Origin: Bifidobacterium breve
GTDB lineage: Bacteria; Actinomycetota; Thermoleophilia; Solirubrobacterales; Solirubrobacteraceae
Direction of reading: 5' to 3'
Assembly (NCBI GenBank): GCA_945878865.1
Contig: CAMCUD010000024.1
Span: 1 to 64,000 of the forward strand
Length of the DNA: 64,000 nucleotides
Positions 27,048-39,530 of this stretch are shown here, piece after piece. How positions within the stretch are numbered: the first letter of the stretch is position 1; each line of letters opens with the position of its first letter. The notes below the pieces were generated by a model. That model made no database searches. It had not been told where the DNA came from and saw only the letters and a program-made list of their open reading frames with translations. The translations under genes were made by a program, and so were the position numbers.

Positions 27048-27395
27048 ATGGCGGTCGCCGCGGCGCTTAGACGCGCGGTGATTGCCAGCGAGTGGTCGTA
27101 CGAGCAGCTCGCGAGGCGGGTCGGAGTCTCGAAAAGCACGCTGGCGAACTGGACGGCCGGACGGACGGATGTCCCAGCGGCATGGCTAGCGATCATCGCG
27201 CGGGAACTCGACCGGCCAGTCACGGTGCTACTGGGGGAGCACCCGCTCCGGTCAAACGAGGCAACCCCTGAGGCGGATCTGGCGAGGACCCTCGCAAGCC
27301 TCGCACCCGCTATTGCTCCGCTTGAGCGGGCAACACCTGAGTTGATGCGTGTACTGCGCGAAGCCGAGAGGCTGGCGGACAGCGCGGGTCGGTGA
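27048..27395 (+). CDS. Xre-type helix-turn-helix regulator
   Basis: 115 aa from ATG 27048, which has GAGGAAG before it; a TTG start at 27024 would overlap the end of the operator and is less likely. The HTH is clear: YEQLARRVGVSKSTLANWTAG, with SKSTL as the recognition helix. The helical C-terminal tail (LARTLASLAPAIAPLE) may dimerise. It stands head-to-head with the 26487 gene and probably binds the two palindromes between them. The protein is likely a local repressor of an acquired module. Confidence 0.85.
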   Translation: MAVAAALRRAVIASEWSYEQLARRVGVSKSTLANWTAGRTDVPAAWLAIIARELDRPVTVLLGEHPLRSNEATPEADLARTLASLAPAIAPLERATPELMRVLREAERLADSAGR

Positions 27396-27675
27396 GGGAC
27401 GGGCACAGCTTCAGCTTGTCACGGATCCGGCCGAAGGGAGGGGTTCCATGAGAGTTCGGGGCCGATCTCATGAGTCCTGGAACGAGACGCACCGGGGCTT
27501 GCGAAGCCGCGGAGAGGGGACGAACGCACGAGGGGCGCCCTGTCGGGCGCCCCTCGCTGAGAACTGCTGGTGTTGAACCCGCCCTGAACGGTCTAGCGGC
27601 CGGGAGGACCAGATCCGGCATCCAGAGCGGCGGTGGCCCGGGTGGATTCGCTGGGGTCAGCCAGCACGTCCGGCC
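27396..27675. other. Gene-poor stretch with structured elements after the HTH gene
   Basis: No convincing gene. A 42-codon frame (27448-27576) has a good ribosome-binding site (GGGAGGGG) but runs through the strong hairpin at 27529-27556 and ends NCWC; it is doubtful. Small nested hairpins occur at 27443-27483 (CATGAGA/TCTCATG, then GTTCC/GGAAC). From 27577 to 27669 nothing recognisable was seen. Confidence 0.4.
27529..27556 (+). terminator. 12-bp perfect hairpin, likely terminator
   Basis: CGAGGGGCGCCC (27529-27540), loop TGTC, GGGCGCCCCTCG (27545-27556). A perfect 12-bp GC-rich stem lies 134 nt after the HTH stop. The following sequence is not T-rich, so strength is uncertain. Confidence 0.55.
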
Positions 27676-27686
27676 TCAGCGGCCGG
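27670..27686 (-). terminator. Short hairpin ending the micro-transcript
   Basis: CCGGCC-TCAGC-GGCCGG is a 6-bp perfect stem with a 5-nt loop that holds the stop codon of the minus-strand micro-ORF. Confidence 0.35.
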
Positions 27687-27732
27687 GCACCTCCAGGGTC
27701 CCGCAAGAACTGTCACTACAGATACGGACCAC
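27676..27732 (-). CDS. Possible 18-aa cysteine-containing micro-ORF
   Basis: On the minus strand, -10 TACTCT (27758-27753) is followed by a hairpin containing AAAGGAGG. The frame from GTG 27732 encodes MVRICSDSSCGTLEVPGR, then TGA inside a GGCCGG hairpin. The GTG overlaps the end of the Shine-Dalgarno sequence, so the real start is unclear (a non-AUG codon at 27723 is possible). The compact promoter, SD hairpin, ORF and terminator arrangement looks deliberate. No family is recognised. Confidence 0.3.
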   Translation of the reverse strand: MVRICSDSSCGTLEVPGR

Positions 27733-27758
27733 CTCCTTTCTCTGGTGATCCGAGAGTA
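27725..27758 (-). promoter_or_regulatory. -10 box and Shine-Dalgarno hairpin downstream of gyrA
   Basis: TACTCT at 27758-27753, then GGATCACC pairing with GGTGGTCC (8 bp with one G-U) around AGAGAAAGGA on the minus strand. The stem includes part of AAAGGAGGTGG, so it could gate ribosome access. Confidence 0.35.
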
Positions 27759-27765
27759 GCGAAGT

Positions 27766-27792
27766 GCCGGGACGGTCTCGACCCGTCCCGGC
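27766..27792 (-). terminator. gyrA terminator
   Basis: GCCGGGACGG (27766-27775) pairs with CCGTCCCGGC (27783-27792) around a 7-nt loop, 9 nt beyond the gyrA stop on the minus strand. It is followed by ACTTCGCTACTCT, which has few T residues in a row. Confidence 0.7.
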
Positions 27793-27801
27793 GCATCGGC
27801 A

Positions 27802-30384
<2,583 letters not shown>

Positions 30385-30398
30385 GCGTCAGGTCCTCC

Positions 30399-32891
<2,493 letters not shown>

Positions 32892-32917
32892 TCACAACGT
32901 GCTGTCAGTCTACCAGT

Positions 32918-32950
32918 CGAGGTTGTCGTAACTGCCTGTGCACAACCTCG
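32918..32950. repeat. 9-bp inverted repeat with DnaA box upstream of gyrB
   Basis: CGAGGTTGT (32918-32926) and ACAACCTCG (32942-32950) are perfect complements around a 15-nt loop. The right arm overlaps TGTGCACAA (32937-32945), a DnaA-box match. It lies between dciA and gyrB, where it could act as terminator, attenuator or DnaA-responsive element. Confidence 0.5.
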
Positions 32951-32986
32951 GAATTGCCCGGAACTACGGGGAAATCGCGCAGACAC

Positions 32987-33298
32987 TCATGACCGGCGAG
33001 ACGCGGGGCCCGCGGTGCACCTCAGCGCTGTCACCCGTTCGGCGCCGAGCGATGCGTTCAGCGCGCTGACGAGGGCCGGTCCCATGAGCTCGACCTCCTG
33101 CGCCCAGACCGCAGTTCGGCACCGAACGGTCACCTCCCCACCTCGCTCGGAGACGGGCTCTGCCTGCGCGGCGATCGCCGGCCCGACGGCCTGCTCCCAC
33201 ACGCGCTGAATGCTGGCCAGGCCGGTCAGCGGCTCCAGCTGCCCGGCGAGCGACTGCACCGCCGGCGCGAGCGGCCGCGGAGCCCGACGGAACCTCAT
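32987..33298 (-). CDS. dciA: DciA-family (DUF721) replicative helicase loader/operator
   Basis: 103 aa from ATG 33298, which overlaps the recF stop by 4 nt. DciA is the ancestral bacterial protein that interacts with DnaB helicase at the origin. The family core is present: VWEQAVGPAIAAQAEPV and a beta-rich VTVRCRTAVWAQEVELM. It sits between recF and gyrB, the standard position in actinobacteria. A longer upstream frame overlaps recF and is Arg-rich shadow sequence. Confidence 0.9.
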   Translation of the reverse strand: MRFRRAPRPLAPAVQSLAGQLEPLTGLASIQRVWEQAVGPAIAAQAEPVSERGGEVTVRCRTAVWAQEVELMGPALVSALNASLGAERVTALRCTAGPASRRS

Positions 33299-34419
33299 GC
33301 GGCCTCCGTCGCAGCGCCGTCCGCGGGCTCGGCGAGCGCCGCACCGTCGCGCACGGCGATCCGGCATACCGTGGCCGCCTCCGCCCCCGGGACGTGCGCG
33401 AGGTCCGTGGTGGTGATCACGCTCTGGCCCGGCCCGTCCAGGCGCTCGGCGAGCTTGCGCCGGCGCACCGGGTCGAGCTCGCTCATCACGTCGTCCAGCA
33501 GCAGCAGTGGCAGCGCGCCGCGGACGTCCGCGAGCGCCTCGCGTTCGGCCAGCAACAGCGCCAGCAGCCCGAGCCGCTGCTCCCCCTGCGACCCGAACAC
33601 GCGCAGCTCTCGCCCGTCCCGAGCCAGGACGATTTCGTCGCGGTGCGGCCCGTGGCCGGTGAACCCCCGCTCGAGATCACCGTCCACCCGCTCGGCGAGC
33701 TCGGCGGCAAACTCCTCCGCGCTCGACGCGTGCGTCCGCGGGCGGTAGCGGATAGCGGCCTCCCCGGCGAGCCCCAGGTCGGCGGCGGCGCGGGCGAACG
33801 GCTCGGCCAAGAGCTCGCATGCTTCGGCGCGATGGTCGCGCAACACCACGCCGTGGCGGGCCACCTCCGCATCCCACGCCGGCAGCGACGCGCGCGACGC
33901 GCGGCCGGCCCGGATGCTGGAAAGCAGCGCGTTGCGCTGAGCCACCGCCTGCCCGAAGATCCGCCGTGTCTCCGCCCGCGCCGGCCACGCGGCGGCGATG
34001 ACCTGATCGAGGTGCGCACGGCGCAGCGCCGGGGGTCCCTTGACGAGCTCAAGGCGATCGGGCAGGAAGACGGAGACCAGCGGCCGCGATGTGACGTCCA
34101 GCAGGCGCTCGACATCCGCGCCGTCGGCCTTCAAGCGCTTGGGCTCGCCGGGCTGGAACCCCACGGACAGCGTGTGCGCGACCCCGTCGACGTCCTCGAG
34201 ATCCAGATCCACGTGCGTGGCCGCCGCACCGAAGCGCACCACCTCGCGCTCGTTCGACGTCCGGCACGACCGCGCCGTACACCCGAAGTACAGCGCCTCG
34301 ATGAGGTTCGTCTTGCCGGCCCCGTTGCGGCCGTGCACCACCGTCAGACCCGCCCCGAGCTCAGCATCCAGGCGGGCGTAGGTGCGGAACTCCCGCGCGC
34401 GGAGCCGGCGGACGCGCAT
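33295..34419 (-). CDS. recF: DNA replication and repair protein RecF
   Basis: 374 aa SMC-like ATPase that helps load RecA at gaps in stalled forks. Walker A is GRNGAGKTNLIEAL near the N-terminus, the signature region is SQGEQRLGLLALLLA, and Walker B is LLLLDDVMSELD. The order dnaN-recF-dciA-gyrB is typical of origin regions. It is separated from dnaN by 4 nt and overlaps dciA. Confidence 0.96.
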   Translation of the reverse strand: MRVRRLRAREFRTYARLDAELGAGLTVVHGRNGAGKTNLIEALYFGCTARSCRTSNEREVVRFGAAATHVDLDLEDVDGVAHTLSVGFQPGEPKRLKADGADVERLLDVTSRPLVSVFLPDRLELVKGPPALRRAHLDQVIAAAWPARAETRRIFGQAVAQRNALLSSIRAGRASRASLPAWDAEVARHGVVLRDHRAEACELLAEPFARAAADLGLAGEAAIRYRPRTHASSAEEFAAELAERVDGDLERGFTGHGPHRDEIVLARDGRELRVFGSQGEQRLGLLALLLAEREALADVRGALPLLLLDDVMSELDPVRRRKLAERLDGPGQSVITTTDLAHVPGAEAATVCRIAVRDGAALAEPADGAATEAA

Positions 34420-34423
34420 CGCC

Positions 34424-35533
34424 CTACACGTTGAGCCTGATCGGCATGATCAGGTAGAGGAAGCCGCTCTCGTCCGCCGCCTCGATGAGTCCCGGGCGAA
34501 GAGGGCTGATGAGCCGCAGCTTCGCCTGGTCGGAGTCCACGCTGTCCAGGCCGTCGCGCAGGAACTCGGGGTTGAAGCCGATCTCGAACGGTTCGCCCAC
34601 GAACGGCAGCGGGAGTGACTCGGATGCCTCGCCGACGTCAGGGGTCTGCGCGGAGACCGTGAGCTCGCCCTCGGAGAAGCGCAGGCGCAGCGGCGCGTTC
34701 TTCTGGGCCATGAGGCTCATGCGGCGCACGACCGCGCGGATCTCCTCCGTGTCGACGAGCAGGTCGTGCTCGTAGCCGTCGGGCAGCAGCTGCCGGTAGT
34801 TCGGGAACTGACCGTCGATGAGCCGAGACGCCAGCACCGCACCGCCGACGCCGAAGATCACCTGGTTCTCCTGCCGCGCGACCGTGAGCTCGGCCTCCTC
34901 CGCGCCCTCGGCCAGCCGAGCGAGCTCGCCCAGGGCCCGGGCGGGGACATTCGCCTCGAACTCGCCGTCAAGCGGCGCCTCGAGCTTCGTCTCCTTGACC
35001 GAGAGCCGATACGAGTCCGTGGCGACCATCTTCAGCTCCGTACCGGCGGCCGAGACGAGGATGCCGGTGAGGATCGGCCGGGTCTCATCCTTCGACGCCG
35101 AGCGCTCGACCTTGCGGACGGTCTCGACGAACGCGCCCGCCGGCACCCGCACGACAGCGCCGTCGCCGGCTTCCGGGAACGGCGGGAAGTCCTCGCCGCG
35201 GAGCGTCCGCACGTGGTATCGGGCACTGCCGGAGACGATCTCGACATCGCCTTCCGTCGGCCGGAGCTCGAGCGTGACGTCCTTGCCGGGCAGGACACGC
35301 GCGACATCGAGGAGCAGGCGCGCCGGGAGGACGACGGAGCCGTCACGCTCGACGGTGGCCGGAAGCGGCACCCGGAGCCCGACCTCCATGTCCGTCGCGC
35401 GGAGTTCCGCGCGACCATCGGCGGTCACGACCTGCACCCCCGAGAGCGCCTGGACCGCACTGCGGGTGGACGCCACCCGGGCAGCCGCGCTCACCTGGCT
35501 GAGCAGGTCGGCGCTGGAGGTCTGCAGCTTCAC
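34424..35533 (-). CDS. dnaN: DNA polymerase III beta sliding clamp
   Basis: 369 aa. GTG 35533 is chosen because AGGAG lies 7 nt upstream and the sequence begins KLQTSSADLLSQVSAAARV. The longer upstream frame lacks a ribosome-binding site and runs into the dnaA-dnaN spacer. Three clamp domains are present; the end SGFLYLIMPIRLNV is the hydrophobic-pocket C-terminus that binds client proteins. It forms the dimeric ring that tethers the polymerase. Confidence 0.97.
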   Translation of the reverse strand: MKLQTSSADLLSQVSAAARVASTRSAVQALSGVQVVTADGRAELRATDMEVGLRVPLPATVERDGSVVLPARLLLDVARVLPGKDVTLELRPTEGDVEIVSGSARYHVRTLRGEDFPPFPEAGDGAVVRVPAGAFVETVRKVERSASKDETRPILTGILVSAAGTELKMVATDSYRLSVKETKLEAPLDGEFEANVPARALGELARLAEGAEEAELTVARQENQVIFGVGGAVLASRLIDGQFPNYRQLLPDGYEHDLLVDTEEIRAVVRRMSLMAQKNAPLRLRFSEGELTVSAQTPDVGEASESLPLPFVGEPFEIGFNPEFLRDGLDSVDSDQAKLRLISPLRPGLIEAADESGFLYLIMPIRLNV

Positions 35534-35672
35534 GATGCTCTCCTGAGATGGATAGGAAGAAGTAGTAGGGGGTGTGGAGATGTGGATATGCCCCGAAAGC
35601 GCCGCAACATGCGGGGTGATGATGCACATCCCGCATGTGCGCGCAGGTGCGCAAGTCTGCCAAGCGCAGCGG
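35534..35672. other. dnaA-dnaN spacer with DnaA-box-like sites
   Basis: 139 nt containing two adjacent box-like sites, TGTGGAGAT (35573-35581) and TGTGGATAT (35581-35589), matching TGTGGATAA at 7 and 8 of 9 positions. A GC-rich imperfect repeat CGCCGCAACATGCGG follows. The spacer is shorter and poorer in boxes than usual actinobacterial oriC regions, so the origin may also use the other spacer. Confidence 0.45.
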
Positions 35673-37148
35673 TCACGACGACGGTGTGCACAGGCGGGCG
35701 GCCAGTGCGCGCACCGTCTCGTAGGCCTCGGGGTCGGCCGCGATGCGCTCGCTCGTGCGCTTGCAGGCGTGCATCACCGTGGTGTGATTGCGCCCACCGA
35801 AGCAGCGGCCGATCGCGGGAAGGCTCTCGGAGGTGTGCTCGCGTGCGAGGAACATCGCGACCTGCCGCGGCCAGGCGACACTCGCCGCGCGACTGGTCGA
35901 GAGCAGGTCGTCCTGGGTGATGCCGAACGCCTCGCACGTGACGCGCTGGATGTCGTCGACGGTGGGGACGCCTGAGGGCGCCGGGGCGCCGGGGGCTCCG
36001 CGGCGGGACTCGGGGTAGAGGCCGTCGAGGACCTCGTTGGCGAGGTCGACGTCGATCGCGCGGCCGGTGAGCGAGTGGTACGCGACGACGCGGATGAGCG
36101 CGCCCTCGAGTGCGCGGACGTTGTCGGTGATGCGGTCGGCGATCACGGTGAGCGCGCGGGGGTCGGCGAGTTCGATCCCGTCGTGCTGGACGCGCTTGCG
36201 CAGGACGGCGAGCCGCACGCCGTGGTCGGGCCGGGCGATCTCGCAGACGAGGCCGGCCTCGAAGCGGTCGCGGAGACGGTGTTCGAGTGCGTCGAGATCG
36301 CGTGGTAGGCGGTCCGACGTCAGGACGAGCTGGGCGCCCGCGTCGTGGAGCGCGTTGAAGGTGTGGAAGAACTCCTCTTCGGTGCGCGTCTTGTCCGCGA
36401 GGAACTGGACGTCGTCGACGAGGAGGACGTCGGCGCGGCGGAAGCGGCCTTTGAAGTCATCCACACGCCCTGTGCGTAACGCGGCGATGAAGTCTCCGGT
36501 GAAGCGTTCGGTCGTCGTGTAGCGAACGGTGAGACCGCCGCCGAACGCCCGGACGTAGTTGCCGATGGCGTGGAGCAGATGGGTCTTGCCGACGCCGGGC
36601 GGGCCGTAGAGGAAGAGAGGGTTGTACGCCTGGCCGGGCAGCTCGGAGACCGCGAGCGCCGCGGCGTGGGCAAGCTGGTTCGACGTGCCGATGACGAACT
36701 GATCGAAGTTGAGCTTGGGGTTGAAGCGATCGTCGTGATCAGCGAGCGGCGCGTCGTCGGGGGCGGCGGCGTCACGACGCGCCGGCGGATGTTGCGGCTT
36801 CGGGCGCGGGGCGGAACCCGACGCGGAGACGAGATCGACGGTGGCCTCGGGCCCGAGGACGGCGGCGGCGCAGGCCTGGAGCACGCGATCGAAGCGATCG
36901 GCGACCCAGGAGCGCAGCGCGTCCGGCGCCTCGACGACGAGCGTCGCGTCACGCAGTTCGATCGCCTGCACAGGGGCGAGCCAGATGTCGAACGCCTGTG
37001 GACCGACAGCGTCGCGGAGCTCGGCGCGGATCTGGTGCCAAGCGGCGTCGAGGTGGGGGTCGTGAGCAGGCGTGGGGGACTCCGGAACGAGCAGGAACGG
37101 CGGGCGATGAAGGGCCCTGGGGACCCGGGAGGGCGACGAACTTAGCAC
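35673..37148 (-). CDS. dnaA: Chromosomal replication initiator DnaA
   Basis: 491 aa from GTG 37148, the only plausible start before the conserved domain I ([20 protein letters not shown]); a 533-aa frame extends into the origin spacer. Domain III has Walker [17 protein letters not shown] and Walker [14 protein letters not shown]. Domain IV has [14 protein letters not shown], which contacts DnaA boxes. The linker domain II is long and Pro/Asp-rich. It unwinds oriC and recruits the helicase. It diverges from rpmH across 115 nt. Confidence 0.97.
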   Translation of the reverse strand: MLSSSPSRVPRALHRPPFLLVPESPTPAHDPHLDAAWHQIRAELRDAVGPQAFDIWLAPVQAIELRDATLVVEAPDALRSWVADRFDRVLQACAAAVLGPEATVDLVSASGSAPRPKPQHPPARRDAAAPDDAPLADHDDRFNPKLNFDQFVIGTSNQLAHAAALAVSELPGQAYNPLFLYGPPGVGKTHLLHAIGNYVRAFGGGLTVRYTTTERFTGDFIAALRTGRVDDFKGRFRRADVLLVDDVQFLADKTRTEEEFFHTFNALHDAGAQLVLTSDRLPRDLDALEHRLRDRFEAGLVCEIARPDHGVRLAVLRKRVQHDGIELADPRALTVIADRITDNVRALEGALIRVVAYHSLTGRAIDVDLANEVLDGLYPESRRGAPGAPAPSGVPTVDDIQRVTCEAFGITQDDLLSTSRAASVAWPRQVAMFLAREHTSESLPAIGRCFGGRNHTTVMHACKRTSERIAADPEAYETVRALAARLCTPSS

Positions 37149-37263
37149 GGGCCCGGGGGGCTGCGGGACGGGTGCAGGAAGGCGCCCCGCACACAGCGAA
37201 AAAAGCCTGTGCACAAGTGTCCGATGTGGTGTGTATCGCGAGTGGACTACCCTGTGCCGAGCC
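37149..37263. other. oriC: Divergent dnaA-rpmH spacer, probable part of oriC
   Basis: 115 nt in which transcription diverges: dnaA side leftward, rpmH side rightward. It contains a DnaA-box match TGTGCACAA (37208-37216) inside CCTGTGCACAA, an 11-mer repeated in the gyrB upstream region. A short A-run (37200-37204) precedes it. TACCCT (37248-37253) is the likely rpmH -10. Gene order and strand switch make this the origin zone, although classic box clusters are not obvious. Confidence 0.5.
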
Positions 37264-37398
37264 ATGAAGCGCACCTACCAGCCCAAGAAGCGCAAGCGCG
37301 CCCGTACCCACGGTTTCCGTGAGCGGATGCAGACGAAGGCCGGCCGCGCGGTGCTCAAGCGCCGCCGCGCCAAGGGCCGCAAGCGTCTGACCGTCTGA
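37264..37398 (+). CDS. rpmH: 50S ribosomal protein L34
   Basis: 44 aa, very basic: [20 protein letters not shown] followed by [20 protein letters not shown] and a short end RLTV. This is the canonical L34 sequence and length. It lies in the large ribosomal subunit near the 23S rRNA helices. rpmH-rnpA adjacency is universal. The start ATG 37264 is 10 nt after TACCCT, with no ribosome-binding site, so the transcript is probably nearly leaderless. Confidence 0.97.
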   Translation: MKRTYQPKKRKRARTHGFRERMQTKAGRAVLKRRRAKGRKRLTV

Positions 37399-37409
37399 GG
37401 ACCGTCGCG

Positions 37410-37814
37410 GTGGACGAGCTGCCGCATCGCGTCGCCACGCCCCGTCGCGCCAAGCGCGGGCGCCTGTCGCGCAGCGCGGAGTTCGAGCGCGTGTACCGGC
37501 AGGGCCGTTCCCACGGCGGCCGGTATCTCGTGCTGCACGTCTTCCCCCGCGACGCCCGTGAGCCCGCCGAGTCGGCGCGGCTCGGTCTGTCCGTCTCCCG
37601 AAAGGTCGGCGGCGCCGTCGAGCGCAATCGTGTGAAGCGGCTGCTGCGCGAGGCGTTCGCTGCCGAGGCCGACCGCGTGCCCGCCGATCACGATGTGGTG
37701 ATCGTCGCCCGGCCGACGGCGCTGGAGCTGTGTGAGCGCGACGGCCTGGAGGGTGTGCGCGCGGCCATCTCCGAGCTGCTCGACAAGGCGGGGTTGCCCG
37801 CCGCAGACGCGTGA
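37410..37814 (+). CDS. rnpA: Ribonuclease P protein component
   Basis: 134 aa, GTG start 11 nt after rpmH. RnpA assists the RNase P RNA in 5' maturation of tRNAs. The basic RNR motif is present as [14 protein letters not shown], and [16 protein letters not shown] gives the N-terminal helix of the family. Its stop overlaps the start of yidD by 4 nt. Confidence 0.95.
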   Translation: MDELPHRVATPRRAKRGRLSRSAEFERVYRQGRSHGGRYLVLHVFPRDAREPAESARLGLSVSRKVGGAVERNRVKRLLREAFAAEADRVPADHDVVIVARPTALELCERDGLEGVRAAISELLDKAGLPAADA

Positions 37815-38074
37815 CCGCCGCGCGCCGCGCTGTCGTCGCACCGATCCGGCTGTACCAGCGGTTCATCTCGCCGTTGCTGCCGCGGCGATGCAAGTACGAG
37901 CCCACCTGCTCGCACTACGCCGCGCAGGCGATCGATCGGTACGGCATACTCCGCGGGCTCGTGCTGGCCACGTGGCGCCTGCTGCGCTGCAATCCGTTCA
38001 GCCACGGCGGCTATGACCCCGTGGAGGACCAGCGCCTCTTCACCCATCCCCCGCGCCCCGCGCGCACCTCCTAG
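37811..38074 (+). CDS. yidD: Membrane protein insertion efficiency factor
   Basis: 87 aa, GTG start overlapping rnpA. The family motifs are [20 protein letters not shown] and [20 protein letters not shown], with the three conserved cysteines. YidD is a small inner-membrane-associated protein thought to assist YidC. The yidC start follows its stop codon without a gap. Confidence 0.95.
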   Translation: MTAARRAVVAPIRLYQRFISPLLPRRCKYEPTCSHYAAQAIDRYGILRGLVLATWRLLRCNPFSHGGYDPVEDQRLFTHPPRPARTS

Positions 38075-39028
38075 ATGCCCGTACTCGCCAACATCTTCCA
38101 GCCGCTCATCGACATCTTTGAGCCGGTGCTCACGACGATGTACGACATCGTCGGGTCGTGGGGCTGGGCGATCGTCGCCATGACGGTCCTCATCCGCTCG
38201 CTCCTCCTGCCGCTGGCCATCAAGCAGTACAAGTCGATGCGCGCGCTCTCGGAGCTTGCGCCCGAGATCAAGAAGCTGCAGGAGAAGTACAAGGACGACA
38301 AGCAGCGCCAGCAGCAGGAGATGATGCGCTTCTACCAGGAGCACAAGGTGAATCCGTTCGCCTCGTGTCTGCCCCTGGTGCTGCAGATCCCCGTCTTCAT
38401 CGCGCTGTTCAACCTGCTGCAGCAGGACCTGAAGATCGAGATCTGCGGGCCGCAGCTGCAGGAGGCGGGGATCATCTCCGCCACGAACACGGTGCTCAAT
38501 GCCTCCGAGCTGAAGAGCACGAGCTGTGGGTCGTTGAACCCACCCGGCAACCCTGAGTCGTTCCTCTTCATCCCAGACCTGACGGCGAAGGCGACGGGCG
38601 GCGTCCTCGTGACGCTGATCATTCTCTACGTCTCGTCGCAGCTGCTGTCCAGCATCCTCATGCCGTCGACGGTGGACAAGACCCAGCGCATGATCTTCAT
38701 GGCGCTGCCGTTCGTCTTCGTCCCGTTCATCATCAACTTCCCGGCGGGCCTCATGGTCTACTGGATCACGACGAACCTGTGGACGGTCTCGCAGCAGGTC
38801 ACGCTGCGAAAGATCTACGGCGCGCCGAAGCCACCGGATCCGGGCGAGAAGACAGGAATCGGTGGGCTCTTAGACCAGCTCCGAGGTTCTCCTCAACCCG
38901 CAGCGGCAGTGGCGGGTTCAGCCAACGGCAGCTCCACGAAGAGCGGCGACACGGTGAAGAAGCCGGCTGGCGGACCGCCGCCCGCGTCGCCGCGCAAGCG
39001 CAAGAAGCGGTCGGGGAGGCGTCGATGA
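38075..39028 (+). CDS. yidC: Membrane protein insertase YidC
   Basis: 317 aa polytopic insertase of the Oxa1 family that inserts membrane proteins alone or with SecYEG. Core segments are WGWAIVAMTVLIRSLLLPLA, a cytoplasmic coiled region with KLQEKYKDDKQRQQQEMMRF, and NFPAGLMVYWITTNLWTVSQ. The C-terminal tail is Lys/Arg-rich for ribosome binding. It lacks the large periplasmic domain of enterobacterial YidC. Its stop overlaps the jag start. Confidence 0.95.
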   Translation: MPVLANIFQPLIDIFEPVLTTMYDIVGSWGWAIVAMTVLIRSLLLPLAIKQYKSMRALSELAPEIKKLQEKYKDDKQRQQQEMMRFYQEHKVNPFASCLPLVLQIPVFIALFNLLQQDLKIEICGPQLQEAGIISATNTVLNASELKSTSCGSLNPPGNPESFLFIPDLTAKATGGVLVTLIILYVSSQLLSSILMPSTVDKTQRMIFMALPFVFVPFIINFPAGLMVYWITTNLWTVSQQVTLRKIYGAPKPPDPGEKTGIGGLLDQLRGSPQPAAAVAGSANGSSTKSGDTVKKPAGGPPPASPRKRKKRSGRRR

Positions 39029-39489
39029 GCGCAGCTGCAGACGCGGTGAAGGACCTCATGGAGAAGGTCTCCGCCGCACTGGATCTTGCGGGCCCGGTGG
39101 AGGTCGTGGAGTCGGACGACGAGATCGTCGCGACCCTGCACGGCGAGGATCTCGGCCTGTTCATCGGCCGGCACGGTTCGACGATCGATGCCGTGCAGCA
39201 CCTCGCGCAGCGCGTGGCGCAGCGGGCCGGGGACTCAGAGGCCCGGGTGGTGGTCGACGCCGAGGGCTACCGGGAGCGCCGTCGCAACGCGCTGGAGCGT
39301 CAGGCGGATCGGGCGGCGCACGACGCGGTGCGGTCGAAGCGCCCGGTTGCCCTGGACGCGATGACGGCGAGCGAGCGCAAGCTGGTCCACGAGTACCTCC
39401 GCGATCGCGTCGAGATCGAGACGTACAGCGAGGGCGACGAGCCGGATCGTCACCTGGTCGTGGCGCCCGCGGACACGCCCGCCGGCTGA
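39025..39489 (+). CDS. jag: Jag/KhpB-type KH-R3H RNA-binding protein
   Basis: 154 aa. ATG 39025 overlaps the yidC stop by 4 nt. The KH region has GLFIGRHGSTIDAVQHL with the GxxG loop, followed by a helical REALVHEY-like R3H segment (MTASERKLVHEYLRDRVEIETYS) near the C-terminus. It binds small RNAs or mRNA and connects to division and wall control in other bacteria. It is part of the rpmH-rnpA-yidD-yidC operon. Confidence 0.93.
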   Translation: MSAAADAVKDLMEKVSAALDLAGPVEVVESDDEIVATLHGEDLGLFIGRHGSTIDAVQHLAQRVAQRAGDSEARVVVDAEGYRERRRNALERQADRAAHDAVRSKRPVALDAMTASERKLVHEYLRDRVEIETYSEGDEPDRHLVVAPADTPAG

Positions 39490-39493
39490 CGGC

Positions 39494-39521
39494 GTTTCAC
39501 GTTTTTCTCCCCGGTGAAACA
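39494..39521. promoter_or_regulatory. Split parS-like half-sites / promoter
   Basis: GTTTCAC (39494-39500) and GTGAAACA (39514-39521) are the two arms of a parS site (consensus TGTTTCACGTGAAACA), separated by 13 nt instead of being adjacent. The same segment provides TTTCAC (39495-39500) and AACAAT (39518-39523) with a 17-nt spacer as a promoter for the next gene. Both readings are possible. Confidence 0.35.
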
Positions 39522-39530
39522 ATGCCGGGT

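Noticed and set aside
27725-27745. 16S rRNA 3'-end remnant: AGAAAGGAGGTGGTCC on the minus strand looks like the reverse complement of the 16S tail
   Set aside because: The match stops after about 16 nt and the flanks do not align with 16S rRNA. A strong Shine-Dalgarno sequence explains it better.
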